Positions 44,960-58,440 of a stretch of DNA of 64,000 nucleotides are shown piece by piece. The notes below the pieces were generated by a model. The model had not been told where the DNA came from. It made no database searches and saw only the letters and a program-made list of their open reading frames with translations. Location of the stretch: the NCBI RefSeq assembly GCF_030272615.1, contig NC_081408.1, positions 618,632,476 to 618,696,475 of the forward strand, read 5' to 3'. This stretch comes from Cryptomeria japonica. Its lineage: Eukaryota > Streptophyta > Pinopsida > Cupressales > Cupressaceae. Both the position numbers and the translations under genes were made by a program. Position 1 is the stretch's first letter; every line of letters starts with the position of its first letter.

Positions 44960-46492
44960 TGTTCTAAACACATGACCAATGATAAGAGAAAATCCATAAG
45001 CGTTAAGAAGTGGAATGGAGAATCAATAAATCTTGGTCATGAAGGCTTCACACAAATCTGTGGAATAGGAACTATAAATATTTATGAAAAACATAAAACG
45101 TAGGATGTTATTTATGTTAAGGGACTGAACATAATCTTCTCAATATTAATCTATGCAACAAAGGATACAATCTCAAATTTCATGACTAAGACTATGAAGT
45201 GAAAAAGGGAGCTCAAGAAAGTTAATTGTAGAAGGAAGAAGAACTAATGGAAATGTTTATTATTTGAAGGAAACTATCTATTGGCACAGTCCAACGAATG
45301 ATGGTTATGCCAAAAGAGGATATGTTACATCAACTTTGAGAGCATATAAAATATCAAATTTACATGTGCAGTAAGAGTATGCCAAAGATCATCAAACCTA
45401 CAAACCCGTTATGCAAGGAATATAATATGGGAGAACAGGCAATGACTAGGTTCAAGAACAAGGAGTATTATATTGCAAAACCTTTAGATTTGATACATAT
45501 TGAGCTATCTAGACCAAGTGGGACTGGAGGACTCAATGGTGAAAGGTACTTTATGTTTCTTATTGATGATCACTCTGGAATAACATGGGTTAAACTTTTG
45601 GGAGAAAAATCAGAAGCCCTAAATAAGTTTAAATCTTTTAAATCTATGGTTGAGAATGAGATTGATGCTAAAATCAAGTGCCTAACGTTTCATAGAGGAG
45701 GTGAATTTACTTTAAATTTTTTTGAAAGGTTTTGTGAATATCATGACATTAAGAGACATTTGTCTACCCCTAGAACCCCTCAGCAAAAATGCGATAGTTG
45801 AAAGGAAGAATAAGACTATTCAAGAGATGGATAGAACTATCTTGAAAGATGTTAATTTTCTTTATGTATATTGGAAAGAGGTAGTACGTGCACTTATATC
45901 TATAATATTAACAAGGTGCAAGTGAGGTTCAATAAGTCTAAGAATCCTTGTGAACTATGGCATGGAAGACCACCAACAATCAAGTGTTTCAGAACTTTTT
46001 GTAGCAAATGTTACATCAATAGAGATGAATAATATCTTTGAAATTTTCATTCAAGAAGTGATGAAGCGATCTTTCTTGGTTACTCTACAAATAGAAAGAC
46101 CATAGATGCTATAATTAGAGATTGAAGTGGATAGTTGAAAGAACAAGCACCAGTCAAGGTGGATGAAAACTGGAGTTATAGTGGGAAAGAACTTGAGGAC
46201 TGCAAATCAAGAGAACTTTTATGAATTGAAGAAGAAGAAAAAGAGGAAATAAAGGAAAGGTGATCAGATAAATCTCCTAAAACTCTGGAAAATTTTCCTT
46301 AGAAGAACCTTTCGAAATATCAAATAATTATTAATAAGAAAGAAGGTGTGCATACCAGGAGAAAATTTGCAAAAGTAAGTGAGCAAGTGAACCTTTGTCT
46401 CCTTTCAAAGGTATAAACCAAAAGTTTCGTTAATGCTAGAAAGGACGGAGGGATGAAAGAAACAAAAGATGAACTGAATAAGATTATGTAAT
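44960..46492 (+). pseudogene. Ty1/copia remnant F (protease to RT start)
   Basis: Order on the plus strand: protease relic (CSKHMTNDKRKSISV near 44970), linker (DVIYVKGLN), integrase (LCKEYNMGEQAMTRF, FMFLIDDHSGITWVKLL, LTFHRGGEFTLNFFERFCEY and RHLSTPRTPQQ in 45364-45801, with ERKNKTIQEMDRTILKD one frame on). Then SRSDEAIFLGYSTNRKT near 46050 and the RT-proximal TRRKFAKVSEQVNL block near 46350. RT proper and RNase H are absent. Many stops and frameshifts; the second integrase Asp (normally SDRGGEF) is His. An old, truncated copy of a different copia family from A and E. Confidence 0.85.
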
Positions 46493-49400
46493 GTGAATTT
46501 TTTTTAGGGTTTCCACCTGTGAGAGAGAGAACCCTTTAATTTTTCACTTAGGAAAGACTACATTCAAAAGAGGAAGAGAATCCACTAGATTCAATCACAT
46601 GTCTAACAAGGAATGAATACTAAATGGATTAGATTATTTTTTGTTTCCTCTTTTGTAAGTTGAAATGTTGAATTAAGGTAAAATGCTTAATGTGAAGGTA
46701 AAACTGAGAAAATAGTTATCTACAAATACGGGATTTCCGCATGCACCTGGATCTAAGAAGTATATGTAGATTCAGATTTGATCCTCGAAAATGCTCCAAA
46801 AATGTCAGGACTGAGGAGGTGGGCGCCTTGGTCCTACTTTTTTGTGCGCTATGATTTGTCTCTACAATTAATGCTTATTTTGAATATAGTAGTTTTATAC
46901 ATGTTTCCTACACACATAAAAAGGGGAAAAAGGTTGGGATTAGGGGCTTGCCTTAGGTCAAACCCCAATTTTAGAATTAACCATGAAATTGAAATAAATG
47001 TAATTGAAATGACTGTAATGAAAGATTCACCTTTTAAGGGAGATGTTGAATTATGACTGAAAATTGAATGATGATACCTCCTTGTCAATTTTTTCTTGCC
47101 TCCAAATGGAAGTAGGGTTTATGAAGTCTTCAACAAAATAGGATGAATAATGTCCTCCTCAATGCTTGAATCTTGACTTTATTGCTACTCCAAGGCATGA
47201 AGGAAGACTAAAAATTCTCAATTGCTTGAATTCTTGATTGCTTGATGTCATATGAGTGCTCTTAGATTTCTTAGATGTTCAAATGAGAGAGGAAATCCTA
47301 TTTATATACTTACCAATCAAGAAAATTGACAAATTTTCTGACATGAGCCGACATAGAGAGGGGAATCCTGCTCACTTTTGAAATGCTAAAATGGGTTTAA
47401 AAAGGGCCAATTTAGGGCACCAAGGAATGGGGCCCTAGTCCTAGTGGGGACCAAAGTGTTATTCCCTAGTCCTACCCTATTTTGGGTTAGGATTAAGATG
47501 CATAGCGAGTGGAAATTAGCATAATTAGGTCTTCAAGCAGGCCAAGGGGTGGAAACACTAAGGTGAAGACCCAAATGTCATGAAAATTGGAAAGGGTTGC
47601 AATTTTAGGATGGTACATTCAGTCCCCACTTTAGTGGGAATATGAAATCAATCATACTCACGGTAAAGTAAAAAGGGTTTACATTGAAAATTTTTTACCA
47701 ATGTCATCAAGGAGGCAAGATACACCAAGCCCCCTTAGACTTTAGGATCTCACAACTTTGATAACAAGATAAAAGGGACATCATGAGAGAGAGAACCATG
47801 ACTACAAACTAGTAAGGTTCTCTTACTATGAGTCATGAAAATTGAAAGTACCAAAAATTATAAAGCAAAAGACAAAGTTCGCCAAGTAATTTTAAATATC
47901 AAGATATGCAAGAAAGAAAATCATTGAGCAAAGTGTATGCCCCCACGTTAGAGTGATTGCCTACACCTTATCAGGAGCAATTGCTTTAAGGTAGGTGTAG
48001 GGTCATAAAATTGTGACCCTAGCAATTTTTAACCGCATTAGGGTCCTCACGCATGTGAGATCAAATCCTCTAGCCTAATCGAAGACCAGAGACTGCTCAA
48101 CTGTCGGAATCTACTTCTTCATTGGCCTCTGCATCACCCTGTCTGCACTCTGCCCTGGAGAAAGGGGTAGAACAAGGGCGTGGCACCCCTATCCCCCCTA
48201 GGATAGGGGAATGACACCCTTTTCCTCACAGGACAGGGGTGTGGCACCTCTTTCCCTACCCTATTTTGGGGGAGGACCTTTCCCAAGCATGCATAGAAGG
48301 TTTTGCAGTGAAAGGGAAAACTCCACCGATGTTTGGAGTTGGTCAAGTTGCATAAGCGATCAAGCGTTAAAGAGAATTCAAGTATCCATTTCAAGCATTG
48401 AGCATATTAAGTCTCCCTTCAAGGCTAGGTGTTGCATTCAAGTCAAGGATTCAACCACTGAAGAGGAGATTGATTCCAACATTCAATTCCACACAAGAAT
48501 TTCTATCAACATTGCTATCACAACCTCCCTTGAGGTGATTTACATTTCAATCTTTCATTTACATCTACTTGCAAGTACTTTCTTTCATTACTTGGTTAAT
48601 TCCAAAACTGGTGTTTGACCTAAAGGCAAACCCACAATCCTAACCCATTTTCCTCTCTTTTCTATGTGTAGGTTGTAGATGCGCAGTTGTACTTTCGGAT
48701 TTGGGCTCCATTTGTTGAGGCGAAAAAACCCTTTTTGTTTCATGGAATTTTCGGAGGACCGTGTACATTCTCGCCACAGTTTGGCCAACTTTTCCTTAGA
48801 TTTGCAGGGCAGCTTCATCTTGACATATTATTGCCAAATCTAGGTGCACAGATTCATCCCATATTCTGATCTTAAGTTATAATTAGTTCTTTGTCACTTT
48901 TTCACTACATAATTCAAACAATTGCTTTCCATTTCAATTAGGAAGAGGGGATTATCTTATCATTCCCATTTCACTTAGAATTTTATCTTCTTCTGTGGAG
49001 ATTGAATCTAGTGGATTTTTCTCTCCTCTTCCAATTTAATTGGGTGAAAAGTGTTTGAAGGGAAATTCGTAGTGAAACTCTCATCTCTCCTTGGAGGGAA
49101 AGGGTAGTTTTCCTCTTGATCTCTCATTCACACATTCTTCACCCACCAATACACATTGGCCACATTATAGTAGGATACACCCAAAAAGACAAACATGTTA
49201 TCACAATAATAAGCACCAAAGAGAGGAAAAATAAAACAATAATGAACACAAAAGGCAAATCATGAGGTGGTTTCACTTAACTTTGGAATCAGTATGCTTT
49301 TTATGATATCTAATTTATATCATGTGCATATATATGTGTTGAACTATCCTCATCTTGCAAAGAAAGGAAAAGACCATGGAATAAGGGTACATGTGTCTTT

Positions 49401-49555
49401 TAAGTCAACATAGGAGAGACCCAAAAGAAATCTCTATGCTTTGTACCATCCTCAAGTAGACAACACTAGGGGAAAAAAATAGAAGAATTGAGAGATAAAT
49501 AGATGAAGCTCACAAACAAGCAAGAGAGGAGAGAGAATCTACAGTGCTAATGAAG
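46493..49555. other. Repeat-like region, possibly LTR remnants; no gene seen
   Basis: No credible ORF; the 92-codon plus-strand ORF at 46778-47056 has no recognisable features. Several GC-rich segments contain CCCTAGTCC and ACCCTATTTTGGG repeats (47430-47480 and 48240-48270), a style seen in long gypsy LTRs. It could be the LTR of the element carrying the proline-rich ORF at 49556-50523, but no LTR ends were identified. Confidence 0.35.
48140..48275. repeat. GC-rich hairpin pair
   Basis: CCCCTATCC and GGATAGGGG form a perfect 9-bp stem around 48187-48210, between two GGCACC boxes; a second diverged unit (ACAGGGGTGTGGCACC) follows. The design recalls the hairpin array at 1752-1956. Confidence 0.6.
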
Positions 49556-50523
49556 CTAATCAAGCTTGTCGCTTGCCCCCCAATCTTTCTGATCATTATT
49601 TTGGGAAGGTGGACAACATGCAAGAGGAGAAACACCGATCATAGTATATGGAGTTATCACAAGTTCCAAATAAGGACCATACACTAATGATGAATCACTT
49701 TGTTTGTTACTTGGAGCTAGGATTAATACTTTTGAAAACTTCTCAAATAAATCATTATCAACATCAACATATTCATATTCATCATCATAAATATTAGGAT
49801 CAACGTTCTCATCATTAACAACATTGTCAGCTATTTCTTCATCAAGATTAATAGAAAAAGGAGATCTAATAGGAATAGAACTTGAACCATCATTTGTCTT
49901 AATCATTTTGCATCAGGGAGAATTAGGTTGAACCTCTTTGTTAGGATAAGGTTGAGAAAATGGTATTACATCAAGAGTTGGTGTCTTGGGAGAAGAAATG
50001 GTTTGGGAAGCAATTTCATGAGCTCTAGCATGATATCTTTGTTAGCATTCTCTCGCACAACAATTTTGTTTAGTTTTAGCTGAAGGTTGTGGAGGTTTAG
50101 GTTCGTCAAGTATATGCTCTTTTCTTCCTTTAAGGGAGGATGCATAGGAGGTATTTTAGGTTTGACAATAGGAGAGACTGATCATTTCCCTTTGTAATAT
50201 GTAGGAGATAGAACCACACCATATAAAGGAGGAATAAGAGGTTTAGGAAGGAGACTAGGTCCATCATGAGGAGGAGGAATAGGTCTATCCTTAGGAGGAA
50301 TAGTATGTTTATCCTTAGGAGGAGGAATAAATTGATGCTTAGGAGGAAGAGACTTTCTATCCCTGGGAGGATGAATAGACTCATGATTAGGATAAGGAAT
50401 ATATTCTTCATTAGGAGAAATAATATCGCTTTCCTTAGGAGGAAGGATAGACCTATCCATAAGAAGAGGCACATGATCATCAATTGAAGGAAGATTAAGT
50501 GTTGGATTTTTAGGCTTGTTCAA
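49556..50523 (-). pseudogene. Decayed proline-rich ORF, probably retroelement-derived
   Basis: The minus strand from 50523 encodes tandem short repeats of the pattern (I/L)PPP(K/R)D(R/K) over about 70 residues (50460-50220). After a frameshift and two stops a second frame follows with CCAREC and QRYHARAHEIAS (about 50070-49990). It continues into an acidic segment (NVDPNIYDDEYEYVDVDND) and ends at 49556. I do not recognise a family. The Cys-rich/QRYHARA block followed by an acidic tail suggests an accessory ORF of a large Ty3-type element, but this is a weak inference. The plus-strand Arg-rich ORF 50266-50487 is its antisense shadow. Confidence 0.4.
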
Positions 50524-53500
50524 GGAAAAATCATCTCATTTTTTATTTTTGATATGATTTAAAGAGAGAATTGTTATCACAGGGATTGGCACCCAATGCA
50601 AATATGAAAAATATGCAATCCTGTGGAACATGGTTCTACTCTCAAGCAATGTATATCTTATAGTGAGAGTAGGCCTCCAAATTATGCGTTGGCTCCCCTT
50701 TTGAATATCCTAGAAACTAACACTTGACAGGGAAAAGGGTAAAAAAGATGTGCTTGTAATTTTTAAAACCTAACACTAAAAGGTGATACACCAAAGATAA
50801 AACTTGATAATTTTGTTGAAAGTCACAAAATTAGTCAATTAAAGAAGCCATGCTATCTCACAACTCAACTGCACATGCTTGCAAAAGTGATTCTTATGAA
50901 AGGTTTTAGCCTTCTGATGTTCATGAAAAGGAAAACAAAGATGTTTTCACATTTTTAATGCAACAGAATAACAAACACATTCACATACCTACTCTATAAC
51001 ATGCCACCTTTTGCATTCAATATTGAAGGAATTATGATAAAATAAAGGAAAAACATAGTATTTTAATCATGTGATCTAGTAACAACACTAAAAAACCAAA
51101 GATAATTGAGGACGAAACAAGCTTCTTTTATTAAAAATCTGGGTCTTCTTGCATTCCACGGTCAAAATGCTCTACAAAATGATAATTATTCATAAGAAAA
51201 TGAGTTAAAAAGTATGAAAGACCAGCCACAATAGTTAAAATACTCAGAACTAGAGAGAAAATGAGAAGAGACAAGGACTTATACAAAAATGCTCCAAATT
51301 TTCAAAAATTGGAATTTTAGCTCCAAGACAACATGTGTTGGCAAAACTCCACCCTCTCCCTCAAATCAGGCATGTGACTAAAAGAAAAATCCTCCAAGAA
51401 TGCAAAAAGAGTTGTCAAATTGAAAAAAACTCCAAGAGGTTATATGCAACTGAAAACCCCTCTAAAATAGGGTTGTAACTTAAAGAATCAAGGAGTTATG
51501 TTCCTCAAATTACTACTTGACTGAATCTCCCAACTAAGTGACCAATTCACCTATTTTTCCTCCACATGTTTGCAAATTTTCAATAAGATCCTAGATGCAT
51601 TCAAAAGCATTGAAGCTTAACTAATCCTTTCTCTTGTCTATCCCTCATTAGCACTTGATGATATCCTCTATTTTTGCATTTCAAATATCATTTGATTAAA
51701 GTGATTTATAACTATCACTTAAATAAAGATTTACAAAAATAAATGTCAAACAATAAAGGAGTTTTGAAAAACCATGATGAGCTTATTTGACTAAACCTTT
51801 ATAAGCATTTATAAGACACTTAAAAGAATTACAAAGCCAAAAAAAGATGTCATAGAACAAATGTGTAAATAAAACTTTTTTTTCTTTAATAGAAAAAGGC
51901 AAAAAGCCTTTGCATCCATCAGGTCTTATTAGGGTTTTCAAACCCTAAACCAAAAGGCAAAAATGATCAAAATATTTGTTCTTTTCTTATTTGCTTCCTT
52001 TTTTTTCTTTTGAGAGCGCCACCATGATGATTAGGGTTTGATCTCAAAGCACTCCATTGTTGCTTGAAATCCCGACATCCTTATTATTTTGAAGGTTCTC
52101 TGGAGATTGAGGCATGGTAAGTCTAATTTTGTCTTCATTCTATTGGTTCTATGCTCACTATATTGACAATTAAGTTCTCTTTCTTGGGCTATATGTGCAT
52201 TGAATGTGAATGTGAATGCCATGAAGATGATCATTACCCCCTTATTTTGAGTTCCCTGTGTTTCTCCTTTAATGGCTTCTATTGTTTTGTATCACTGGCT
52301 TTGTATTTTGGATTCTTGACAGTCATACAAGCTATGTTGTATCTCATGGTCTCTATTCTCAGGATCTATTAGGTGTCTTTGACTATCCTTTTGTTGAGAG
52401 TGATTTGTTGTTTATCATCCTGACCTAGATACTTTGTCATGGTGATACTACTATAAAGGTTTTTAGAGAAAGAAAACTTTTGTTTCTCATTTATCATATG
52501 GTTGTGAACAAAGTGAACTTTCTCATAACTATGTACTAAGAGTGATTACTTCTTGAAGATTCTGATGTATATCTACCTTTTTTTTTACTATTGTTTCCCT
52601 GGCAAGAACACAACAACTATCATACCTTCAATTAACAAACAATGTCTTTGACCTTTCTCACTACTTTTTTAACCGTGCATTCAAAATCTTTCTTACTATC
52701 TTTTGACCTTTTTAAATGTATTGTTCTAAGATTTGATGCTTTGTACTTCTTGTACCTTTACCCTCCCTACTGAAGTATCACCTATCGATGATGAAGGTTA
52801 TTGATTGTTACTTTATTGTGTATGTTTTCTTTAGCTCGGTGTTCTGTTAAAGGATTGCACTATGCCCTTATTGTTGTATTGTCTACCTAAATCCCTTTTC
52901 TTTGATTCACACTTTATTCCTTATTGTTCTTCACCATTGACTTTGACAATGTTTGGTGATCCCTATCATAGACACTATGGACCGAGTGTCTCTTCTACCT
53001 TTATGGACAGGAATATGCTTTTCATATCCACACCTTTTCTTTGAGCCTTATCCCTAAATATCTCAGGATTCATTCTTCTAAGCTTACTAATACCTTTCAT
53101 TCTTTTGGCTTGTATCATGAGCTCTTGTTCTTTGCTTGAAAAAAGCAATCACTACTCTTGACTGTGAATGCATTGTTTCTTAGATTTGATTATCATCTTT
53201 TCTACTACTCACTTTGATAGATCTTTGTTGGAGCTTTTATTTGACAGTCCCAATGTTGATCTCTGCACACTATGTTTTCTACATTCATAGGAGCATAGTG
53301 ATTCTTGCTTGGTACCTCTTAGACTCCAACAAACTACCTAGTTCACTATCTTATTATTACTCTTTGCTATTTCTTATTTCCTTTTAATGTCCATTGTTTT
53401 TAATCATGAGAATGTTTTACTCCTCCTTTGACAATGAACTCAATATGTCTGCATACCGTTCTTTGTGACTTATCCTCATTATTGATGATGGATATAGATA

Positions 53501-54476
53501 TGCATTCATGGCTCTTTAACAAATATTATTGTCATTACTCCTCATGTTGTCTCAGTAACATGCCTTTGAATTGTGATGACTATCTCTGCCAAGTTGCATA
53601 GGTTTCTCATACTATGACTGTATCTTTGTTCAAAATGAAGATTATTTTCAAGATCATCTTGTATAATTACTATTCATAACTATACCTTGCACTTGATCTC
53701 TATTAATACCTTCTTCCATCTCTTTGTGAGAACTTGGTACTCTTATCATGAAATTTGTTGTGTCTTTGATGATGGATGTTAAGCATGCATACAAGACTGT
53801 AACAGTGAGTAGGGTGGTATGATTTTTAATTTACCCTCTATACTGTTGCTTTGCAAATAAGAAACTTCTATCCTTTGGTTTCTTGTCTAATTTTCCAATA
53901 TATGTCATTTATTTTTCAGTCCATATTAGCCTTCTATCACTATATTGCTACTCTAAAACCCTTTCAAACTGCCCCATGCATTATCATTCGCTGACTGCTT
54001 GTAGTTTTGAAAAACTGTGATGAACTTATGAGCTTTTACCTGATGATATTTATTGTTTTCTTTACGCCTATATGAATAGGCTTCCATTATGATCTTTGCT
54101 TCAACCTTTTACTCTTTTGATAGTGTATGATGATTTCTCAACTCGGATAACAGGCTAACCTTGTGCTTCTTTAAGACCTGCAACTTTGGTCATTCTTTGT
54201 GGTTAGCTACGGTATGTCTATAACAACAAAGAATTTGATATTTTACATTCCAAATCTGGGCTTCTCTGCTGCTATTTAGACCCCTATGCATTGATGGTTA
54301 TATCTTTGATCTATGATGTTGTGTGTATGTTGTATGACTGAGAATTCGTTGCTCTTTATACATTGTTCTTTATTAATTGCTTATGTTGCGTCTAACTTGC
54401 ATATGACTGATTCAAATATTTTCTTTCTTCATTTGTGATGATATTGGTTTGCTTGTTCAAACTTGAGGCACCACCA
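50524..54476. other. Long noncoding stretch; nothing recognised
   Basis: About 4 kb of AT-rich DNA with only very short ORFs. 52400-54400 is unusually T-rich on the plus strand with many CTTTG and TACCTTT words. I see no domain, LTR end or target duplication. It may be an old, eroded insertion. Confidence 0.4.
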
Positions 54477-54581
54477 CTTTCTTGCAATCTCATTTAGCAT
54501 GTATTTGTTATCTGTGACAGTGAACTTCAATAGATGACCATCACAAATGGTGAATACCTTCTAAATGAGACTGCAAGAAAG
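54477..54581. other. miRNA-like foldback, 105 nt
   Basis: Arms 54477-54497 and 54561-54581 are complementary over 21 bases with one mismatch (A opposite C). Weaker pairing continues inward (GTATT and TGTGA blocks), leaving a small loop. Arm length and the single mismatch resemble a plant miRNA precursor, but a small foldback transposon is equally possible. No expression evidence can be seen in sequence. Confidence 0.35.
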
Positions 54582-54789
54582 AAAATATTTCTATATTAAT
54601 AATATTTCATCATAAAAGGAGAACATGTTGGGCTCAACCCTTGTGGGAGCCACATTTTAACCCACATACTGTGAAATTACGATACAAGAATGAACTTATA
54701 AGCATTTCAATGGTGAACATCAAACCTGTACCTATACAATGAACAAACATGCTAGATAAAAATGAGCATATGATAAGTGTGTTTGATAG

Positions 54790-56045
54790 TGATGAATTTA
54801 TAAGGCACTAAGAGGGGGGTTGAATTAGTGCAAGTAAAAACAACACAAATCTGATTAACAATTTCACCAACTTAAAAATCAATAGGCATAAGAGAAATAA
54901 CACCAATTATGCAATCACTACATAAAGAATAAACCACATGACACAAGAGTTTATACGTGGAAAACCCAAATGGGAAAAACCACGGTGGGAGTTAGTACCC
55001 ACAAGATCCACTATTTGTAGTATAGAAATCTGATTGGTTAAGGTCTAGAACACCTAGTTAGGGGCACACCATGTTAGAAGTGTCTAAGCTCGGTTAAGAG
55101 CTATACAATAAGGCCTATGAGGACCAGCCCTATTAGGAGCTACCCAAGTTACTGGGATTTGCAAACACAACTTAATGTGTCAACTCGTTAGAGTATTTAA
55201 TGATCAAACCTGTTAGGATCTGATTGCACCAGGTTAGGAGTGACCTTGTAAGATGATTTTATTGTTGCAATTGTTAGGGAGACAACAAATACAAATGATC
55301 TCAGTATAACACATTCTATGTCTGATTACATCCACTTCAAAACATTACAACATCACAAAGACTTCATCTCTCAACTCCTTTGATCTTTGCACTATCATAA
55401 ATACAAAATTCGCTCCTCATCTATCTCACTATCAAGCTCATATATATATATATATTTTCATACCTCATCACATAATTAAAATTAATCATAAGGTCGGCTA
55501 GAACCTTATTAGAATTCCCTAGGTTCAATGCATCCAGAAAATCTTGCATTGTACGCTTTAGTTATGTCAGCCACTGACATAACAAATCCAATTCTGTGTC
55601 GTTTTACCGATCTGAGTGATTTTCATTACTACCGGTTAAGTCTCCATCTACTAATATGTTCTTTCAAACAAATATTGTTCACCTGATTGATTTAGCATGT
55701 GTGGTCACAAAATATCCTTATTTGAAAGTCTTCAATGCTGATACAAAACCACATCATCTCTATCTTCATGATTTTCATGTATTGGTTGTCAGAATGTAAC
55801 ACTGTCTGTCATTTACCGGTTGAAGTCCTAATTACTGTTTTGATGAAACTGTCTCTGCTTTACCGGTTAAGTCTAGCAGATAGAATTGTAGGACTTAGAT
55901 GACTCAAAGAAACATAGTCGCCATCAATGAAAACATACGAAATAGTCATCATACATGAATCTAATCTCTATGCACAACAGAAAATTACCGGTTGCATAAA
56001 GCAAACACACATTACCGATTAAGTACAAATGATCAAATACCAACA
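54790..56045 (-). repeat. 3' LTR of element D, about 1,256 bp
   Basis: Minus strand starts TGTTGGTATTTGATC at 56045 and ends at TTCATCA (54790). Shares with C the ACCGGTT-rich content, the GGGAAAAACCACGGTGGGA block and the CACTAAGAGGGGGG end motif. Contains a short (TA)n run at 55439-55456. Confidence 0.75.
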
Positions 56046-56373
56046 ATCTCCACCTTTGGCATTGATGGCAACACTTAAGAAAATTTGTGTCAACCAATTG
56101 TGCATCATGACATGCATTTCCCTTAGCAATTACATTCTATTATAAAAATGAAATCATTACTCCCCCTTAACAATGCATTCAAAATAGACAAAATTTTGAA
56201 TGGACTCTTAACTATTTCTACTCCCCCTTTGACAACAATGCCAAAATAAAGACGTAAAATACATACATGACATCAAAATTTGTCAAAAAAAACTAAATTT
56301 ATATATAGAGATAAAAAGTTTAAAGTCTTTACAATGCAATTCTTAAGAAAACATCACTATAATGAAACTTCAA

Positions 56374-57195
56374 CTATTTTAGATCATTGTCCCAAGTTTC
56401 TAACAGCGTCTTGGTAATCTCAACATGTGTCAAGATATGAGCTGCAAAATTTTGCATAGCATCAACTGTACTCATCTCTTGGGTAGCCAAAATTTCTTCA
56501 GACTCCTTGTATGCTCTCTGTAAGATTTCAACTTTAGGAATTAGTTGAGTCTTGATCTCCTTCAATGATCTGGTCCGCTTCACCTGTTCATAATCATATA
56601 ACTCTAACTGGTGTTGTAAAGCATCAATTGTTTTACCAAAAGTTATTGTTGAGTCATGTACCAGTGTAAAAGCTTCACTTAACCTTTCTAGCTCATTCTC
56701 AACATCCTCCCTCTTCCTCTTTAAATCAACACAAAATAGTGAGACTTTGGAGATAGTAGCCAAACTCTTACCTCCGGTTTCCAATCCCATCTTCAAAAAA
56801 TATTTATTCACTGTTAGGGCAACTTTACCTTTATCTATCTCAACCATTAACCCTTCTCCCCTTTTCTTCTTATAATCCTTTACAACAAAAATGTATGCAT
56901 CTTTTTCAAGGGATTTAAGTTCTTCACCGGCATTAACAACTATTTGGCTCATTTTGGCAATAGGGGTAGCCAAATGTTTTGTATCAGTCTCTGGTAGGAG
57001 ACTTGAGAAAATATCAACAATGGTCCTTATAGTCTCTGCATCTCTTTGTTGTTGCTTCAATCTTTTCTTTTGTGCCCAGGAGTGCATTGCAGTGGCAATC
57101 TCCATTAACTCTAAAGAACTTAGATTGTCCATATTGATAGGACCTTTTATGCTCACGGATTCATCATCATAATCATCATCAACTATTTTCTTCAA
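56374..57195 (-). pseudogene. Element D ORF2, C-terminal coiled-coil part
   Basis: A 273-codon open frame on the minus strand, entirely helical-looking: acidic start (VDDDYDDESV), then heptad-rich segments, ending QEMSTVDAMQNF and LLETWDNDLK. It aligns end to end with the last 270 residues of element C ORF2 (QEMSTLDVMEEHV, LLESW). No stops occur within it. The upstream part is separated by the insertion of element C. Unknown function; not a known Pol domain. Confidence 0.7.
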
Positions 57196-57231
57196 TTTGG
57201 ATTAAGAAGGTATCTCAAGAGATGTAATTAT

Positions 57232-58440
57232 TTATGAATACTAAGAGGGGACGAGGGGTGAATTAGTATACCAAAAAATACTGAACTCAAACACTTTATT
57301 AGTCTAGCAGTAAACCGGTATAATAGTTTAACTAACAAACTGATTAACAAAAATGCAAACCAAACAGCAAGTAAGGCATTCACCCACAGAAGCACAATCA
57401 CCATAACACAAGAGATTTTGACGTGGAAACCCAAATGGGAAAAACCACAGTGAGATGAAACTCACAAGTAACTATCTGCAGAATAGTAACCAGACCGGTT
57501 AAGGTCAGACTGGTTAAGGTCAGACCGGTTAAGGTCATACAATGTTCTTTACCAGAACAGATCATGTTAGGAATCTCAATCTCTGTTAGGAGATAAGTCT
57601 GATTAAAGACTACCTTGTGAGAGGATTTTAGATCCACAGATGTGAATCACCTTGTTAGAGGATTTACAAAGGCTTTTCTGGGCCTACCCGGTTAAGGGTT
57701 TCTAACTTGTCAGAGATGTGAGTAATCAACAAGTGAATGATCTAGCAAATGGCACAGTCTACTTGGTTAGATCCATGATAGCTCATTGCTAATGCATTTC
57801 AGCATTACTTCAGTCTTCAGTAAATCCACACTTTGTTACAACACACAGACTTGATCTTTTTTGTTAAGATCGCACATACAAGAACTCATCAACCACCACA
57901 AACCCTAACAGCTACACACATTCTAAAACCCTAGACATGATGTCCTTAAAAGGAATCTGATTTCATGTCGGTCCAATAGGATTACATTGCAAGTTCCTAG
58001 GTTCATTGTATCTAGACACATTTGGTAACACGACACAAAATCACCATCAAAGTGTTGGTGGATGGTAACTCATCACAAAAATATACCGGTTAGTAACTCA
58101 TCATAGAGTATTACCGGTTTATACAACTTTACCGATTACCGGTTGGTAACTCAGAGTAATGTTGGTTTAACTATTAAACAGATTATCGGTTGACAAAAAT
58201 GAAGACTCAGAAAATGATAACTGCCGCTTCTAGTTCCTTTGCTCCGTTCTACTTGAGATCCTCAAACCGCTTGAGATCGGTAAACACTTTTTGCAAGACA
58301 CCGATAGTCTAAAGACTATAACATAATACCGGTTTGAAACAAATACCGGTTGAGCATAACTCATACATACAAAAAGTGATCTCATAGCAAGTGTGTGTCC
58401 ATCAATGACAATCACAACATAATCATAAAAAATGCCAACA
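57232..58440 (-). repeat. 3' LTR of element C, about 1,209 bp
   Basis: Minus strand starts TGTTGGCATTTTTTATG at 58440. Matches 63735-64000 at its other end, although the terminal bases are altered (TTATGAATAC where the 5' LTR has TGATGAATAC). Contains three tandem copies of a 16-bp unit based on ACCGGTTAAGGTCAG (57491-57538). Confidence 0.88.

Larger units (their letters stand above)
54790..57231 (-). mobile_element. Element D: pol-less family member, interrupted by C
   Basis: 3' LTR (54790-56045), polypurine tract (GCCAAAGGTGGAGAT, 56046-56060) and the C-terminal part of ORF2 (56374-57195), all in minus orientation. At 57231 it is broken by element C. The rest should lie beyond the right end of the window. 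It belongs to the same family as B and C by ORF2 similarity and LTR style. Confidence 0.75.

Noticed and set aside
46778-47056. 92-codon ORF as a possible membrane protein
   Set aside because: A single hydrophobic stretch, no recognisable family, and overlapping minus-strand frame of equal length; the region looks like LTR-type repeat.
50266-50487. Arg-rich plus-strand ORF
   Set aside because: Antisense of the proline-rich repeat ORF on the minus strand.
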